Shown here: positions 43,246-52,135 of the stretch, one piece after another
Numbering within the stretch: position 1 is the stretch's first letter
Layout of the letters: every line of letters begins with the position of its first letter
NCBI RefSeq assembly: GCF_013315265.1
Contig: NZ_JABUFE010000001.1
Span: 124,001 to 188,000, forward strand
Length of the DNA: 64,000 nucleotides
Direction: 5' to 3'
DNA from: Parasulfitobacter algicola
Lineage (GTDB): Bacteria; Pseudomonadota; Alphaproteobacteria; Rhodobacterales; Rhodobacteraceae
Notes under the pieces: model-generated
What the model was told of the DNA's origin: nothing
The model's input: only the letters and a program-made list of their open reading frames with translations
The model's database searches: none
Made by a program: the position numbers and the translations under genes

Positions 43246-43656
43246 ACACCTTAAAGTTGCATTAAACTTCCCTTAAGTTAGCGATTCCTTTTCACTGGCA
43301 AACAGAGCTTTTGAATATCATTCGCACCCAAGCTGATTAGAAATTATGCACTTTTAGCGAATATTCGCTATTTAGGTCTTTAACACTTCGCCTAATAAAT
43401 ACCTTATTTAATTGACCTAAAGTCAATTAAATTAATCCTAGGTTACTATGGGATAATTGCGACAGTTTTTGTTGATGCAGGCAGGTGACGCCACGTCCTT
43501 GCCATTATCTACTATCGCTATGGTTAATTTTTGGTAACTCAAAATTAACTTTCTTGTTGAAACTGTGGTGATCATGTGCACAACCATTAATTGCAATACA
43601 AAAGCCTAAGACGACGTACGAGTTGGGGAACTTAACTAGTCAAACGAGGAAATAAG
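43246..43656. other. AT-rich intergenic region with a perfect hairpin
   Basis: This 411-bp gap separates the polyamine-type operon from a secreted protein gene and must hold the promoter of the latter. I see no open frame. A perfect 10-bp inverted repeat (TTTAATTGAC / GTCAATTAAA, loop CTAAA) lies at 43407-43431. A GAGGAAATAAG ribosome-binding site precedes the next ATG. Confidence 0.5.
43407..43431. repeat. Perfect 10-bp AT-rich inverted repeat
   Basis: TTTAATTGAC and GTCAATTAAA are separated by CTAAA. It is very AT-rich for a terminator and could be an operator for the PilJ-type gene 226 bp downstream. Confidence 0.6.
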
Positions 43657-44553
43657 ATGCGAAATACACTGAATATCAGCAAGGCAATTGCAGTTTTTGC
43701 GATTGGTTTTACCACAGCGCTGCCAGTCCAAGTGCACGCAGAAGGCGCTGCCATTACATCGGAACAAGCCGCACGTAAGGTCAACATCGCCGGGCGCCAA
43801 AGAATGTTGTCACAACGCATTGCCAAAGCTGCATGCTTTACAGCACGCGACATTGCGCCAACCGAATATCGTGAACAACTGGTCCAAGCGCGCGATCTGT
43901 TTGAACAATCACAAGACGCATTGCGTCACGGCAGTCTTGATCTGAAGCTGGCACCAGAAATCAGACCGTCTGTTTTGCTGGCGCAGTCTGAAGTCATCGA
44001 TTCTTGGGCAACGTTTCGCAAACCAGTTGATGATATCCTGACCCAAGCCAAAGTTGATACAGATCTGGTTTTGTCGCTGCAGGATCACAGTCTTGAAGTT
44101 CTTGATCTTGCAAACGAAGCCGTTTTCAAAACAACACAAGCTTACGGCGGTAGCACGAAAGACGTTTCCATCGCATTGACAGTTACTGTTGACGTTGCAG
44201 GCCGTCAGCGCATGTTGTCACAAAAAATGATGAAAGAAGCTTGTCTGCTTGGCATTACAGACGACAAAACCGCTGTTGCGAACAGTCTTTCTGAAACAAT
44301 GCGTTTGTTCGATGCATCCCTGACTGCCCTGCGGTTTGGATATGCAAACGCAGGCGTTCTAGAGGCCCCAAATCAGGATATCGCATCCGCTTTAGAAACT
44401 GTTTCGGCACATTGGGAAGACATAAAGCCATTGTTCGAAAAAGTTGCCGCTGGTGAAGTGCCAAGCGATGACGATCTGATCGATATTGAAAAGCGTGCTG
44501 AAACACTGCTGAAAGATATGAATACAGCAGTTGGCCTGTACGAAAATATCTAA
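43657..44553 (+). CDS. Secreted protein with two PilJ-type sensory repeats
   Basis: The protein has 298 residues with a signal peptide (to 'LPVQVHA-EG', residue 29). Two repeats of the PilJ/NarX-type periplasmic helical domain follow, each opening with the same motif: 'VNIAGRQRMLSQRIAKAACF' (~43) and 'VDVAGRQRMLSQKMMKEACL' (~179). The motif resembles the ligand-binding helix of nitrate sensors. There is no membrane anchor after the signal peptide and no signalling domain. It may deliver a ligand signal to a separate receptor. Confidence 0.85.
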   Translation: MRNTLNISKAIAVFAIGFTTALPVQVHAEGAAITSEQAARKVNIAGRQRMLSQRIAKAACFTARDIAPTEYREQLVQARDLFEQSQDALRHGSLDLKLAPEIRPSVLLAQSEVIDSWATFRKPVDDILTQAKVDTDLVLSLQDHSLEVLDLANEAVFKTTQAYGGSTKDVSIALTVTVDVAGRQRMLSQKMMKEACLLGITDDKTAVANSLSETMRLFDASLTALRFGYANAGVLEAPNQDIASALETVSAHWEDIKPLFEKVAAGEVPSDDDLIDIEKRAETLLKDMNTAVGLYENI

Positions 44554-44600
44554 GATTATCTTTGACTGTTAGCGTAACCAACTGAATGCAAATGAACTAA

Positions 44601-44632
44601 ATCGGGCCGCTTTATGCGGCCTGATTTTCTTT
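44601..44632. terminator. Bidirectional terminator between the PilJ-type gene and bchO
   Basis: ATCGGGCCGC and GCGGCCTGAT form a 10-bp stem (one G-U pair) around TTTAT, followed by TTTTCTTTT. The stem includes the stop codon of the convergent bchO gene. Read on the minus strand it ends in a shorter T run, so it can serve both genes. Confidence 0.8.
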
Positions 44633-45481
44633 TAGTATGCCCAAAATTATTTCTGATATACGCTTTGGGTCTTCCTCGTGGGCAAGATGGCCCAAATTTT
44701 CCAGACGGGTCACATGGGCGTTCGGCAACAGCTTTGCAGCCTCTGCCGATGTATCGGGTGGAACCGTTCGATCATTTTCCGCAGCTATCAAATAGGTCGC
44801 GGCTTTAATGCTGGGCAATCGCGACCGCAATCCATCCAACGACCATTGCGCCATCATCGCAAGTGTTGCGGCAACATGAGACGGGTCGCTGATCAGCTTT
44901 TGGTATTGCTGCAAGCCATCCGTCGACAACTGCGATCCCGTCCCTTCGATCAATCTTTTGACGCTGGATGGGCTGGATGCACTGCGGCTAAAGATGCCTG
45001 GTATAAATGGGTTCAACGATAAGATTTTTGCCATTATCGGAAAGATAAACCCGGCAACACCTTTGAAATTCCCCAATGCTGCGTTCAGCCCTATGATTGG
45101 ACCCGCCTGACAAACCCCAATTTCAGACAGCCGCAACGCAATCGCAGCACCCGCAGAATGACCAACAATTGCAATAGGTTGCCAGCATTGCGATTGGATC
45201 AATGATGCAATATCGTCAGCCATGGCCGGCAGTGAACATCTTTGTTTGACACCAAGCTGCGAAAATCCCTGCCCTGGAAGATCAATGGCGACAACGCGAT
45301 AGTGTTGCGCCAAAAGTGGCATCAGATCACGCCAACTGTGCGTCGCACCACCTGCACCATGCAGCAATAAAATTACCGGTCCTTCGCCCATATCCTGAAC
45401 ATGCCATCTGTGCGGACGGTGATCGATGAAATGCGAATGATCGGCATTGGGCCACGCCTGTTTTTCAACTGCCCAGTCCAT
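44612..45481 (-). CDS. bchO: Magnesium-chelatase-associated alpha/beta hydrolase BchO
   Basis: An alpha/beta hydrolase of 289 residues. The oxyanion HG stretch is 'VILLLHGAGGATHSWRDLMP', the nucleophile elbow is 'IVGHSAGAAIAL' and the distal His is in 'NLGHLAHEEDP'. BchO is a conserved photosynthesis-cluster protein whose exact reaction is not known. I start at ATG 45481 (MDWAVEKQAW), 4 bp after the bchD stop; a longer frame lies within bchD. Last gene of crtA-bchI-bchD-bchO. Confidence 0.9.
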   Translation of the reverse strand: MDWAVEKQAWPNADHSHFIDHRPHRWHVQDMGEGPVILLLHGAGGATHSWRDLMPLLAQHYRVVAIDLPGQGFSQLGVKQRCSLPAMADDIASLIQSQCWQPIAIVGHSAGAAIALRLSEIGVCQAGPIIGLNAALGNFKGVAGFIFPIMAKILSLNPFIPGIFSRSASSPSSVKRLIEGTGSQLSTDGLQQYQKLISDPSHVAATLAMMAQWSLDGLRSRLPSIKAATYLIAAENDRTVPPDTSAEAAKLLPNAHVTRLENLGHLAHEEDPKRISEIILGILKENQAA

Positions 45482-45485
45482 ACCA

Positions 45486-47162
45486 CTAGACCTCAAGCGC
45501 TGAAGAAACGGTTGCCGACAAACGGTGTGCGTCTGCGCGGGGCAGCGCGATATAGGTCCCATTCATGACGGCTGCCAGCTCTTTTAGCCCCGGCTGTGGG
45601 CGTTGCGCGGTATCTATAACCAATGTCGCCAATTTCTGCGCTCGTATCTGGTGTGACAGCTTTTCGGCGTCTTGCATGGCAGCACTTCGGTCATGGCGTC
45701 CATCCAGCGCCACATTCGCACGACCATCTGTTAATATGACAATGGTGGGCGTCAATCCGCGTTTGTGCGCATTACGGGCCACATCCATCGCAACATGCAA
45801 GCCTGATGCAAACGGCGTGCCCCCGCCCCCCGGCAAAGCCGCAAGTCGCTTTTTCGTTTGAACAAGCGATCTGGTTGGTTGCAGCAAAAGCTCTGCCTGA
45901 TCCCCGCGAAAGGCGACAAGTGCCACATGATCACGCCGCGCATAGGCTTGGGCCAAAAGCAACTCGATCGCACCTTTCGCCTCGTTCAACCGGGTTACGG
46001 CGGAAGACCCCGATGCATCGACCGTAAAGATCAGTAACCTGTCAGAAAATTGCTGATATCGTTTCGTCTTTATGTCTGACGGGCGAATATGCAGGCCGGG
46101 CCGTGTGGGCGCAGCTTGACGACGCAAGGTTTGCCACGGTGCAGCTGTGCGCAATGTTGCCAATAGATCAACACGTGCATCGCTGCTTAGCCGACCTGCC
46201 CGCGCAGGCAAAGGCCTGCCACGCCGATTGCCTTTGTGGGCTGAACCAGACCCAGATGCGGTACTGGTCGCTTTACTACCAGCACCCATGTCAAACTGAT
46301 CCAGCATGTGTTTGGGTATGGCCGCCTTGATCGCTTCGATCAGCATATCTTGCGGGATATCTATATCTGAGTTGGTGTCAGAACTATCATTATCGCCCTG
46401 ATCCGGTGTGGGATCTGCCGGCGTTTCTGTTTCATCCATGTCAGGCAGAATTTGCGCACGCGGAGCATAGACCAAGGTCAGTGCCGCCTCAATGTCATCT
46501 TCATCCACTTGAGTGCGTTCAAAAAACGCCGCATGGCATCGGGCTGTTTTCAATGCAAAAAGTGGCGCACGCACGCTGTTTATACCGAACTGCACAGCCA
46601 GTTTCACCAGATCGCTGTGAAAATCCTGTGGCGTTTTCACATCAGGCAATATCATGCGTGCGTGCATGATTGCGTTTTCATCAAGACCCACATCTTCGGC
46701 CAGACGGCAGGAAATACCATCAAGATGTACGTGAAAGGCCAGCCGATCTGTTAACGCCAGCGGCGCATGTTCATCGTCATCAACACCTTCGTCCAATGCA
46801 ACAACGCAACCGCATTGTTGTTGATCAAGCCCAAGCGAAAGACGTGCGCCCAAGTTTTGATCTGTGCGTTCAGCCATCGTCAGGATCAATGCATTTTCGG
46901 GCCGCATCAAGCCTTTGGCTTCAATCACGCGACCCGCAGACAAAGTGGCTGATAAATCAATTCCGCCAAACAGCTGATCATCCGCAATTGCCGGATGTAT
47001 ACGCTTTAAATCCAAAGGCAGAGCTGAAAATCCGGATGTCAGACAATCCCTGACCGCGCCACAGCGTGACTTGACCCACAGACCACCCAGACCCACAGGA
47101 TCAATACACAACATCGTAAGTGCCATATTCGCCCGCAGCCATGTCTGCAGATCATCGGTCAT
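45486..47162 (-). CDS. bchD: Magnesium chelatase subunit D
   Basis: The protein has 558 residues. The N-terminal ~250 residues are an AAA+-like domain without a complete Walker A motif, as usual for BchD. A Pro/Asp-rich linker follows ('ETPADPTPDQGDNDSSDTNS'). The C-terminal integrin-I domain has the MIDAS 'TVDASGSSAVTRLNEAKGAI' (DxSxS) and 'VILTDGRANV'. With BchI and BchH it inserts Mg2+ into protoporphyrin IX. The start overlaps the bchI stop by 4 bp. Confidence 0.95.
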   Translation of the reverse strand: MTDDLQTWLRANMALTMLCIDPVGLGGLWVKSRCGAVRDCLTSGFSALPLDLKRIHPAIADDQLFGGIDLSATLSAGRVIEAKGLMRPENALILTMAERTDQNLGARLSLGLDQQQCGCVVALDEGVDDDEHAPLALTDRLAFHVHLDGISCRLAEDVGLDENAIMHARMILPDVKTPQDFHSDLVKLAVQFGINSVRAPLFALKTARCHAAFFERTQVDEDDIEAALTLVYAPRAQILPDMDETETPADPTPDQGDNDSSDTNSDIDIPQDMLIEAIKAAIPKHMLDQFDMGAGSKATSTASGSGSAHKGNRRGRPLPARAGRLSSDARVDLLATLRTAAPWQTLRRQAAPTRPGLHIRPSDIKTKRYQQFSDRLLIFTVDASGSSAVTRLNEAKGAIELLLAQAYARRDHVALVAFRGDQAELLLQPTRSLVQTKKRLAALPGGGGTPFASGLHVAMDVARNAHKRGLTPTIVILTDGRANVALDGRHDRSAAMQDAEKLSHQIRAQKLATLVIDTAQRPQPGLKELAAVMNGTYIALPRADAHRLSATVSSALEV

Positions 47163-48163
47163 CCCAATACATCTTCAACCGCGCGGGATACGCGCGCGCC
47201 GCTTCCGGCTTCGTCCAACGGATCGCGGCGCAAACGGTGCCGCAAAGCCATTGGCGCAACCTGACGCAAATGATCGCGGTTGATGTGATCCTGACCGTCA
47301 AAGGCTGCCACCGCACGGGCTGCGCGCAACAAAGTCAGTTCACCACGCAATCCATCCGACCCAAGTGCGATGCAAAGTTTGGCACAGTCCCGCAGAACAT
47401 CGTCTGAGTTTTCAATGCCTGACAAAAGACCACGGGCCCGTTCAATCTTGTCGCGTATCTTTTCATCTTGCCGGCGCCACTTTTTCATGAAGACCGCAGT
47501 GTTTGTTTCAAATGCATCACGACGGCGGATCACTTCGATGCGCTGTTCGATATCAGTGGGCGACGCAACATCGACCGACAGACCAAACCTGTCTAAAAGC
47601 TGCGGGCGTAATTCGCCCTCTTCCGGGTTGCCAGACCCAACCAGAACAAACCGTGCGGCATGACGAATGCTAAGCCCTTCACGCTCGACAACATTTTCGC
47701 CCGACTGGGCGACATCCAATAGAAGATCAACGATGTGATCCTCCAGCAGGTTCACCTCATCTATGTAAAGATATCCGCGATTGGCGCGCGCCAAAAGCCC
47801 GGGCTGAAACGCTTTTTCGCCGACTGTCAGCGCCTTTTCAATATCCAATGCGCCCACAACACGATCTTCGGTAACGCCAAGGGGCAGATCAATGACTGGT
47901 GTTGGACGTTTTATGGTTTTCTTTGATGTGACACCTGCCCAGTCGGGGCAATCCACTGACTTTTCAGCATTCACTGGGCACCCTTCGATTGCTTGGATTT
48001 CTGGTAAAAGAGCTGCCAAAGCACGCACGGCTGTCGATTTTCCAGTTCCACGATCACCAAAAACCAAAACCCCCCCAATCTTGGGATCAATCGCCGTCAG
48101 GATCATGGATAACTTCATTTCGTCCTGACCAACAATTGCCGAGAACGGAAAAAAGGTCGTCAT
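47159..48163 (-). CDS. bchI: Magnesium chelatase ATPase subunit I
   Basis: An AAA+ ATPase of 334 residues. Walker A is 'GDRGTGKSTAVRALA' near residue 38, Walker B is 'YLYIDEVNLLEDHIVDLLLD' and sensor/arginine-finger residues lie in 'VLVGSGNPEEGELRPQLLDR'. BchI hexamers drive Mg insertion with BchD and BchH. The start overlaps the crtA stop (TAATG). Confidence 0.96.
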   Translation of the reverse strand: MTTFFPFSAIVGQDEMKLSMILTAIDPKIGGVLVFGDRGTGKSTAVRALAALLPEIQAIEGCPVNAEKSVDCPDWAGVTSKKTIKRPTPVIDLPLGVTEDRVVGALDIEKALTVGEKAFQPGLLARANRGYLYIDEVNLLEDHIVDLLLDVAQSGENVVEREGLSIRHAARFVLVGSGNPEEGELRPQLLDRFGLSVDVASPTDIEQRIEVIRRRDAFETNTAVFMKKWRRQDEKIRDKIERARGLLSGIENSDDVLRDCAKLCIALGSDGLRGELTLLRAARAVAAFDGQDHINRDHLRQVAPMALRHRLRRDPLDEAGSGARVSRAVEDVLG

Positions 48164-48870
48164 TAAGCAGCCTCCGATCGCTTAAGCGGACTGGCCCCAC
48201 CCCAGGTGCCATCATCGCCAACAACGGTAAATCTGGCATATAATTCTTCGCGAAACCAGTTCCCTTCGCGTACGGATTTTATAGCCCGTGCGTGCGGCCC
48301 ATCTTTGCGGGCAAACTGCGCCATTGCATCTGCGTCTGGCCATATGGAAAACGTCACCTGATGCAGCCAGGGAATTTCCCCAATGCCAATTTTGAACAGA
48401 ACATTGGGATCCGCGCCAATCACAGCCGAGATGTCAGGAACCTGTCGCCAAAACCGATGCAACACACCTGCCTTGACCGTCGCGCGTGTCAAGGCCGCAA
48501 TGGGTGCGTCATTATCAATATTCTGGGCCACAAACGGTGTTTTGCCAGACCATGCCCCCCGCACAGATGTGGGCGATAAAAAGACCGACCAGTTTTCAGC
48601 CGCACGCTGACGATATCGTAGGAACAACGTTTCATTTTCAATTCTATTACGCGCGATATCTAAATCAGGCCAAGCACATAGGATTGCATAGACGGCTGTG
48701 TTTGGAATGGGTGTGAACCCTTCGCCTGTCCCTGATCCGCACAATTTCCAAAAGTGCAGATTCGGGATTTTAGGCATCGCAAAACGTGCAGCCCCCATCA
48801 TCGTCAATGCCCACAGGCGCGCTTGCGGCGTCGCAAAGCGGAAAAAGCTAAGGCTTACAGTTTGGCCCAT
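48163..48870 (-). CDS. crtA: Spheroidene monooxygenase
   Basis: A CrtA-family protein of 235 residues: 'SLSFFRFATPQARLWALTMM', 'LCGSGTGEGFTPIPNTAVYA' and 'RDGNWFREELYARFTV'-like C-terminus ('SVREGNWFREELYARF'). It converts spheroidene to spheroidenone with O2 and a heme cofactor, an enzyme of purple phototrophs. It leads the crtA-bchIDO operon and is divergent from crtI across a region with two PpsR sites. Its presence predicts carotenoids of the spheroidene series. Confidence 0.93.
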   Translation of the reverse strand: MGQTVSLSFFRFATPQARLWALTMMGAARFAMPKIPNLHFWKLCGSGTGEGFTPIPNTAVYAILCAWPDLDIARNRIENETLFLRYRQRAAENWSVFLSPTSVRGAWSGKTPFVAQNIDNDAPIAALTRATVKAGVLHRFWRQVPDISAVIGADPNVLFKIGIGEIPWLHQVTFSIWPDADAMAQFARKDGPHARAIKSVREGNWFREELYARFTVVGDDGTWGGASPLKRSEAA

Positions 48871-48887
48871 GGATAACTCTCACAATA

Positions 48888-48905
48888 TGTCAACTTAGAT
48901 TTACA
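48888..48905. promoter_or_regulatory. PpsR/CrtJ operator 1 (TGT-N12-ACA)
   Basis: TGTCAACTTAGATTTACA fits the TGT-N12-ACA palindrome bound by the redox- and light-responsive repressor PpsR/CrtJ. It lies 18 bp upstream of the crtA start, so it would overlap the crtA-bchIDO promoter. Confidence 0.85.
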
Positions 48906-48940
48906 TATTTAGGGTGCAATGCAAACAGATAAGTAAATAT

Positions 48941-48958
48941 TGTAAATTAATCTAGACA
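48941..48958. promoter_or_regulatory. PpsR/CrtJ operator 2 (TGT-N12-ACA)
   Basis: TGTAAATTAATCTAGACA is a second exact TGT-N12-ACA site, 17 bp before the crtI start and 35 bp from site 1. Paired sites are the typical arrangement for cooperative PpsR tetramer binding. Confidence 0.85.
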
Positions 48959-48974
48959 GTGGCAGTGTAATCCT

Positions 48975-50519
48975 ATGAACGACTCTTTACATATTTCAGA
49001 GCGCAAAGCGCATGCCGTCGTCATCGGCTCGGGCCTTGGTGGGCTGGCAAGTGCTATGCGTCTTGGGGCCAAAGGTTATCGCGTGACCGTTCTGGACCGG
49101 CTTGATAAACCTGGCGGGCGCGGGTCATCAATTTCTGAAAATGGTCATCGGTTTGATCTTGGACCAACGATTGTCACTGTGCCTCAGGTGTTTGAACAGC
49201 TCTGGGTCGCTTGTGGGCGTAACTTTCACAACGATGTCGATCTGCGCCCGATCAAGCCATTTTATCAAATTCGGTGGCCAGATGGATCGCAGTTCAACGC
49301 GCAGTCCAACATGCGCAGCGAAGTCGAACGCCTGTCGCCCGGTGATGTTCATGGATTTGAAAAATTCTTGAACGACAGCGAAAAACGATACCAATTCGGG
49401 TTCGAGGATCTGGGCCGTCGCCCCATGAACAAGCTGTGGGATCTGATCAAAGTCCTGCCAAAATTTGTGATGATGCGGGCCGACAGGTCGGTTTATACCC
49501 ATGCTGCGCGTCGCGTAAAAGACGAACGTCTGAGGATGGCATTGTCATTTCACCCGCTTTTTATCGGTGGTGATCCGTTCAACGTGACTTCAATGTATAT
49601 TCTGGTCAGCCATTTGGAAAAAACCTTTGGTGTGCATTATGCAATGGGTGGTGTTCAGGCAATTGCGGACGCGATGGTGAAAATCATCCAAAGTCAGGGC
49701 GGTCATGTTGCCATGCAGTCCGAGGTGGATGAAATCGTGGTTAAAAACAATATTTGCAAGGGTGTGAAGCTGAAAGACCAAACCGTGCTGGACGCAGATG
49801 TTGTCGTGTCCAATGCGGATGCAGGCCACACCTATACGCATCTTTTGCGCAATCACACACGCCGCCGCTGGACCAATCGCAAAGTCAAAAAGCAACGGTG
49901 GTCGATGGGGCTTTTTGTCTGGTATTTCGGCACAAAAGGCACGCGGGACATGTGGGCCGATGTGGGCCATCACACAATTCTGAACAGCTCGCGCTATAAA
50001 GGATTGGTGCGCGATATCTTTATCAAAGGTAAGCTGGCCGAAGATATGAGCCTGTATATCCATAGACCCAGCATCACTGACCCAAGTGTGGCACCGCAAG
50101 GGGACGATACGTTTTACGCCCTTAGCCCTGTGCCGCATCTTGGACATGATGATGCGGTCGATTGGAATCAGATGCAGGAAGAATATCGCCAAAAGGTTGC
50201 TAAAATTCTGGACCGTGATGTTATTCCCGGCTTTGAAAAGCACCTGTCGGCCTCTCTTATCTTTACGCCAAACCAATTCGAAAGCCGGTACCTTAGCCCC
50301 TATGGGTCAGGTTTTTCGATTGAACCGCGTATTTTTCAAAGTGCTTGGTTCAGGCCTCATAATGTCAGCGAAGAAGCCAAGGGCCTGTTTCTGGCGGGTG
50401 CCGGAACCCACCCTGGTGCCGGATTGCCCGGCGTCATTTCCAGTGCCGAGGTTTTGGCAAAACTCGTGCCAGATGCGCCACATGTACCTGAACAGATATT
50501 GAAAGTTGCTGCAGAATGA
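48975..50519 (+). CDS. crtI: Phytoene desaturase
   Basis: A flavoprotein of 514 residues. The dinucleotide-binding 'VVIGSGLGGLASAMRLGAKG' is at residues ~16-35 and the CrtI C-terminal signature 'GLFLAGAGTHPGAGLPGVIS' near residue 475. It introduces three double bonds in the spheroidene pathway (neurosporene-forming type is expected in this group; not determinable here). It is under the PpsR sites and overlaps crtB by 4 bp. Confidence 0.95.
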   Translation: MNDSLHISERKAHAVVIGSGLGGLASAMRLGAKGYRVTVLDRLDKPGGRGSSISENGHRFDLGPTIVTVPQVFEQLWVACGRNFHNDVDLRPIKPFYQIRWPDGSQFNAQSNMRSEVERLSPGDVHGFEKFLNDSEKRYQFGFEDLGRRPMNKLWDLIKVLPKFVMMRADRSVYTHAARRVKDERLRMALSFHPLFIGGDPFNVTSMYILVSHLEKTFGVHYAMGGVQAIADAMVKIIQSQGGHVAMQSEVDEIVVKNNICKGVKLKDQTVLDADVVVSNADAGHTYTHLLRNHTRRRWTNRKVKKQRWSMGLFVWYFGTKGTRDMWADVGHHTILNSSRYKGLVRDIFIKGKLAEDMSLYIHRPSITDPSVAPQGDDTFYALSPVPHLGHDDAVDWNQMQEEYRQKVAKILDRDVIPGFEKHLSASLIFTPNQFESRYLSPYGSGFSIEPRIFQSAWFRPHNVSEEAKGLFLAGAGTHPGAGLPGVISSAEVLAKLVPDAPHVPEQILKVAAE

Positions 50520-51544
50520 TTGCACCTGATGATCTGGAATATTGCAAAAAAATGATCCAGACCGGGTCGTTGTCTTTCCATGCGGCTTCAAAACTATTGC
50601 CGACCCATGTGCGTGACCCTGCTTTGGCACTTTATGCGTTTTGCCGTTTGGCGGATGACGCAGTCGATATGAATTCAGCGAAAGCGTCTGCAGTTTTGTC
50701 ACTGCGGGATCGTTTGCAATTGGTATACGACGGCAGACCGCAAAATACGCCAACAGACCGGGCTTTCGCAGCCGTTGTCGAAGATTTTCAACTGCCACGC
50801 GCTTTGCCAGAAGCCTTGCTGGAAGGTCTGGCATGGGATGCGTGTGAACGCCGTTACGACACATTATCTGACTTGTTCGGATATTCTGCGCGCGTTGCAT
50901 CATCTGTGGGTGTCATGATGTGCGTTCTGATGGGCGTGCGCGATGCAAACGCCCTGGCGCGCGCCTGTGATCTGGGGCTGGCGATGCAGTTGACGAATAT
51001 CGCCCGCGACGTGGGCGAAGATGCGCGTGAAGGACGGATTTATCTGCCAATGGACTGGGTCAAGGATGCAGGTATTGATCCAGATGTTTTCTTTATCGAT
51101 CCGTTGCCAACCGATCCGGTCCGCGCCATGGTGCGGCGCCTTTTGGTCGAAGCGGACAGGCTTTATATCAAGGCCCAAACGGGTATTTCTGCTCTGCCGC
51201 TGACAGCAAGAACGGGCATTATGGCCGCACGTTTGATCTATGCCGGGATTGGGGCGCAAATTCGCAAGAACGGATATGACAGCATTTCAATGCGCGCAAC
51301 GACCAGTAAGTATCAAAAATACAGCTGGATCGCACAGGCAGGACTGTTCTCAGGCGTCGCTTCGGTCATGCCTCGGTCGGCCGTAATTTATGCACGTCCT
51401 CAGGACGAAGTACGTTTTTTGGTCGATGCCACCGCACAAACCTCACAAACACAGACCGCATGGGGCGAAGGAAAGACCGGCACAGTCTTAACCGTACTGG
51501 CCGAATTGAAAATGCGGGAACGGTCACAACAGTTGCAACAATAA
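50516..51544 (+). CDS. crtB: Phytoene synthase
   Basis: The protein has 342 residues. The first Asp-rich motif is 'FCRLADDAVD' (~42-51) and the second 'TNIARDVGEDAREGRIYLPM' (~160-180), both binding Mg-diphosphate. It condenses two geranylgeranyl diphosphates to phytoene. The start overlaps the crtI stop; tspO follows after 43 bp. Confidence 0.95.
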   Translation: MIAPDDLEYCKKMIQTGSLSFHAASKLLPTHVRDPALALYAFCRLADDAVDMNSAKASAVLSLRDRLQLVYDGRPQNTPTDRAFAAVVEDFQLPRALPEALLEGLAWDACERRYDTLSDLFGYSARVASSVGVMMCVLMGVRDANALARACDLGLAMQLTNIARDVGEDAREGRIYLPMDWVKDAGIDPDVFFIDPLPTDPVRAMVRRLLVEADRLYIKAQTGISALPLTARTGIMAARLIYAGIGAQIRKNGYDSISMRATTSKYQKYSWIAQAGLFSGVASVMPRSAVIYARPQDEVRFLVDATAQTSQTQTAWGEGKTGTVLTVLAELKMRERSQQLQQ

Positions 51545-51587
51545 CGATAGACGCCTAAATTATACGATAACCAATAAGGAAAACGCC

Positions 51588-52061
51588 ATGGATTGGCTTG
51601 TGTTTATCGTCTATCTGGCAGCGTGCATGGCAGCGGCCGCAACGGGGGCAATGTTTCAGCCAGGCCAATGGTACAAAGATTTGACAAAGCCCGCTTGGAC
51701 GCCACCAGACTGGCTGTTTCCAATTGCCTGGACAGCACTTTATTTGATTATAGCGTATGCCGCCATGCGTGCATCCCTTGCCCAAGGGGCAGCCTTGGCC
51801 ACAGCATTCTGGGCGTTTCAAATCGCGTTGAATACATTATGGAGCCCGGTTTTCTTTGGCCTTCGCAAACTGAAAACAGCGTTGATTGTGATTATTTTCC
51901 TGTGGATTGCGGTCGTCGGTACGATGGTCAGTTTCTATATGGTTGATATGATTGCGGGCCTGCTGATCGTGCCTTATCTGATCTGGGTCAGTTATGCGGG
52001 CGCATTGAATTTTGCCATTGTTAGAATGAATGCGACACCCACAGCGACCGTGGCATCATAG
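51588..52061 (+). CDS. tspO: Tryptophan-rich sensory protein TspO
   Basis: A membrane protein of 157 residues with five helices and the TspO signatures 'WYKDLTKPAWTPPDWLFPIA' (residues ~26-45) and 'NTLWSPVFFGLRK'. TspO binds porphyrins and in Rhodobacter represses photosynthesis genes under oxygen. Its position after crtB matches the Rhodobacter arrangement. Confidence 0.94.
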   Translation: MDWLVFIVYLAACMAAAATGAMFQPGQWYKDLTKPAWTPPDWLFPIAWTALYLIIAYAAMRASLAQGAALATAFWAFQIALNTLWSPVFFGLRKLKTALIVIIFLWIAVVGTMVSFYMVDMIAGLLIVPYLIWVSYAGALNFAIVRMNATPTATVAS

Positions 52062-52135
52062 CTTAAGCCTTGACCCTTTAGAGCCTTTGCTACACCTAGC
52101 ATGGCAATATATGTCGCAGATAAAGGGATTTGATC

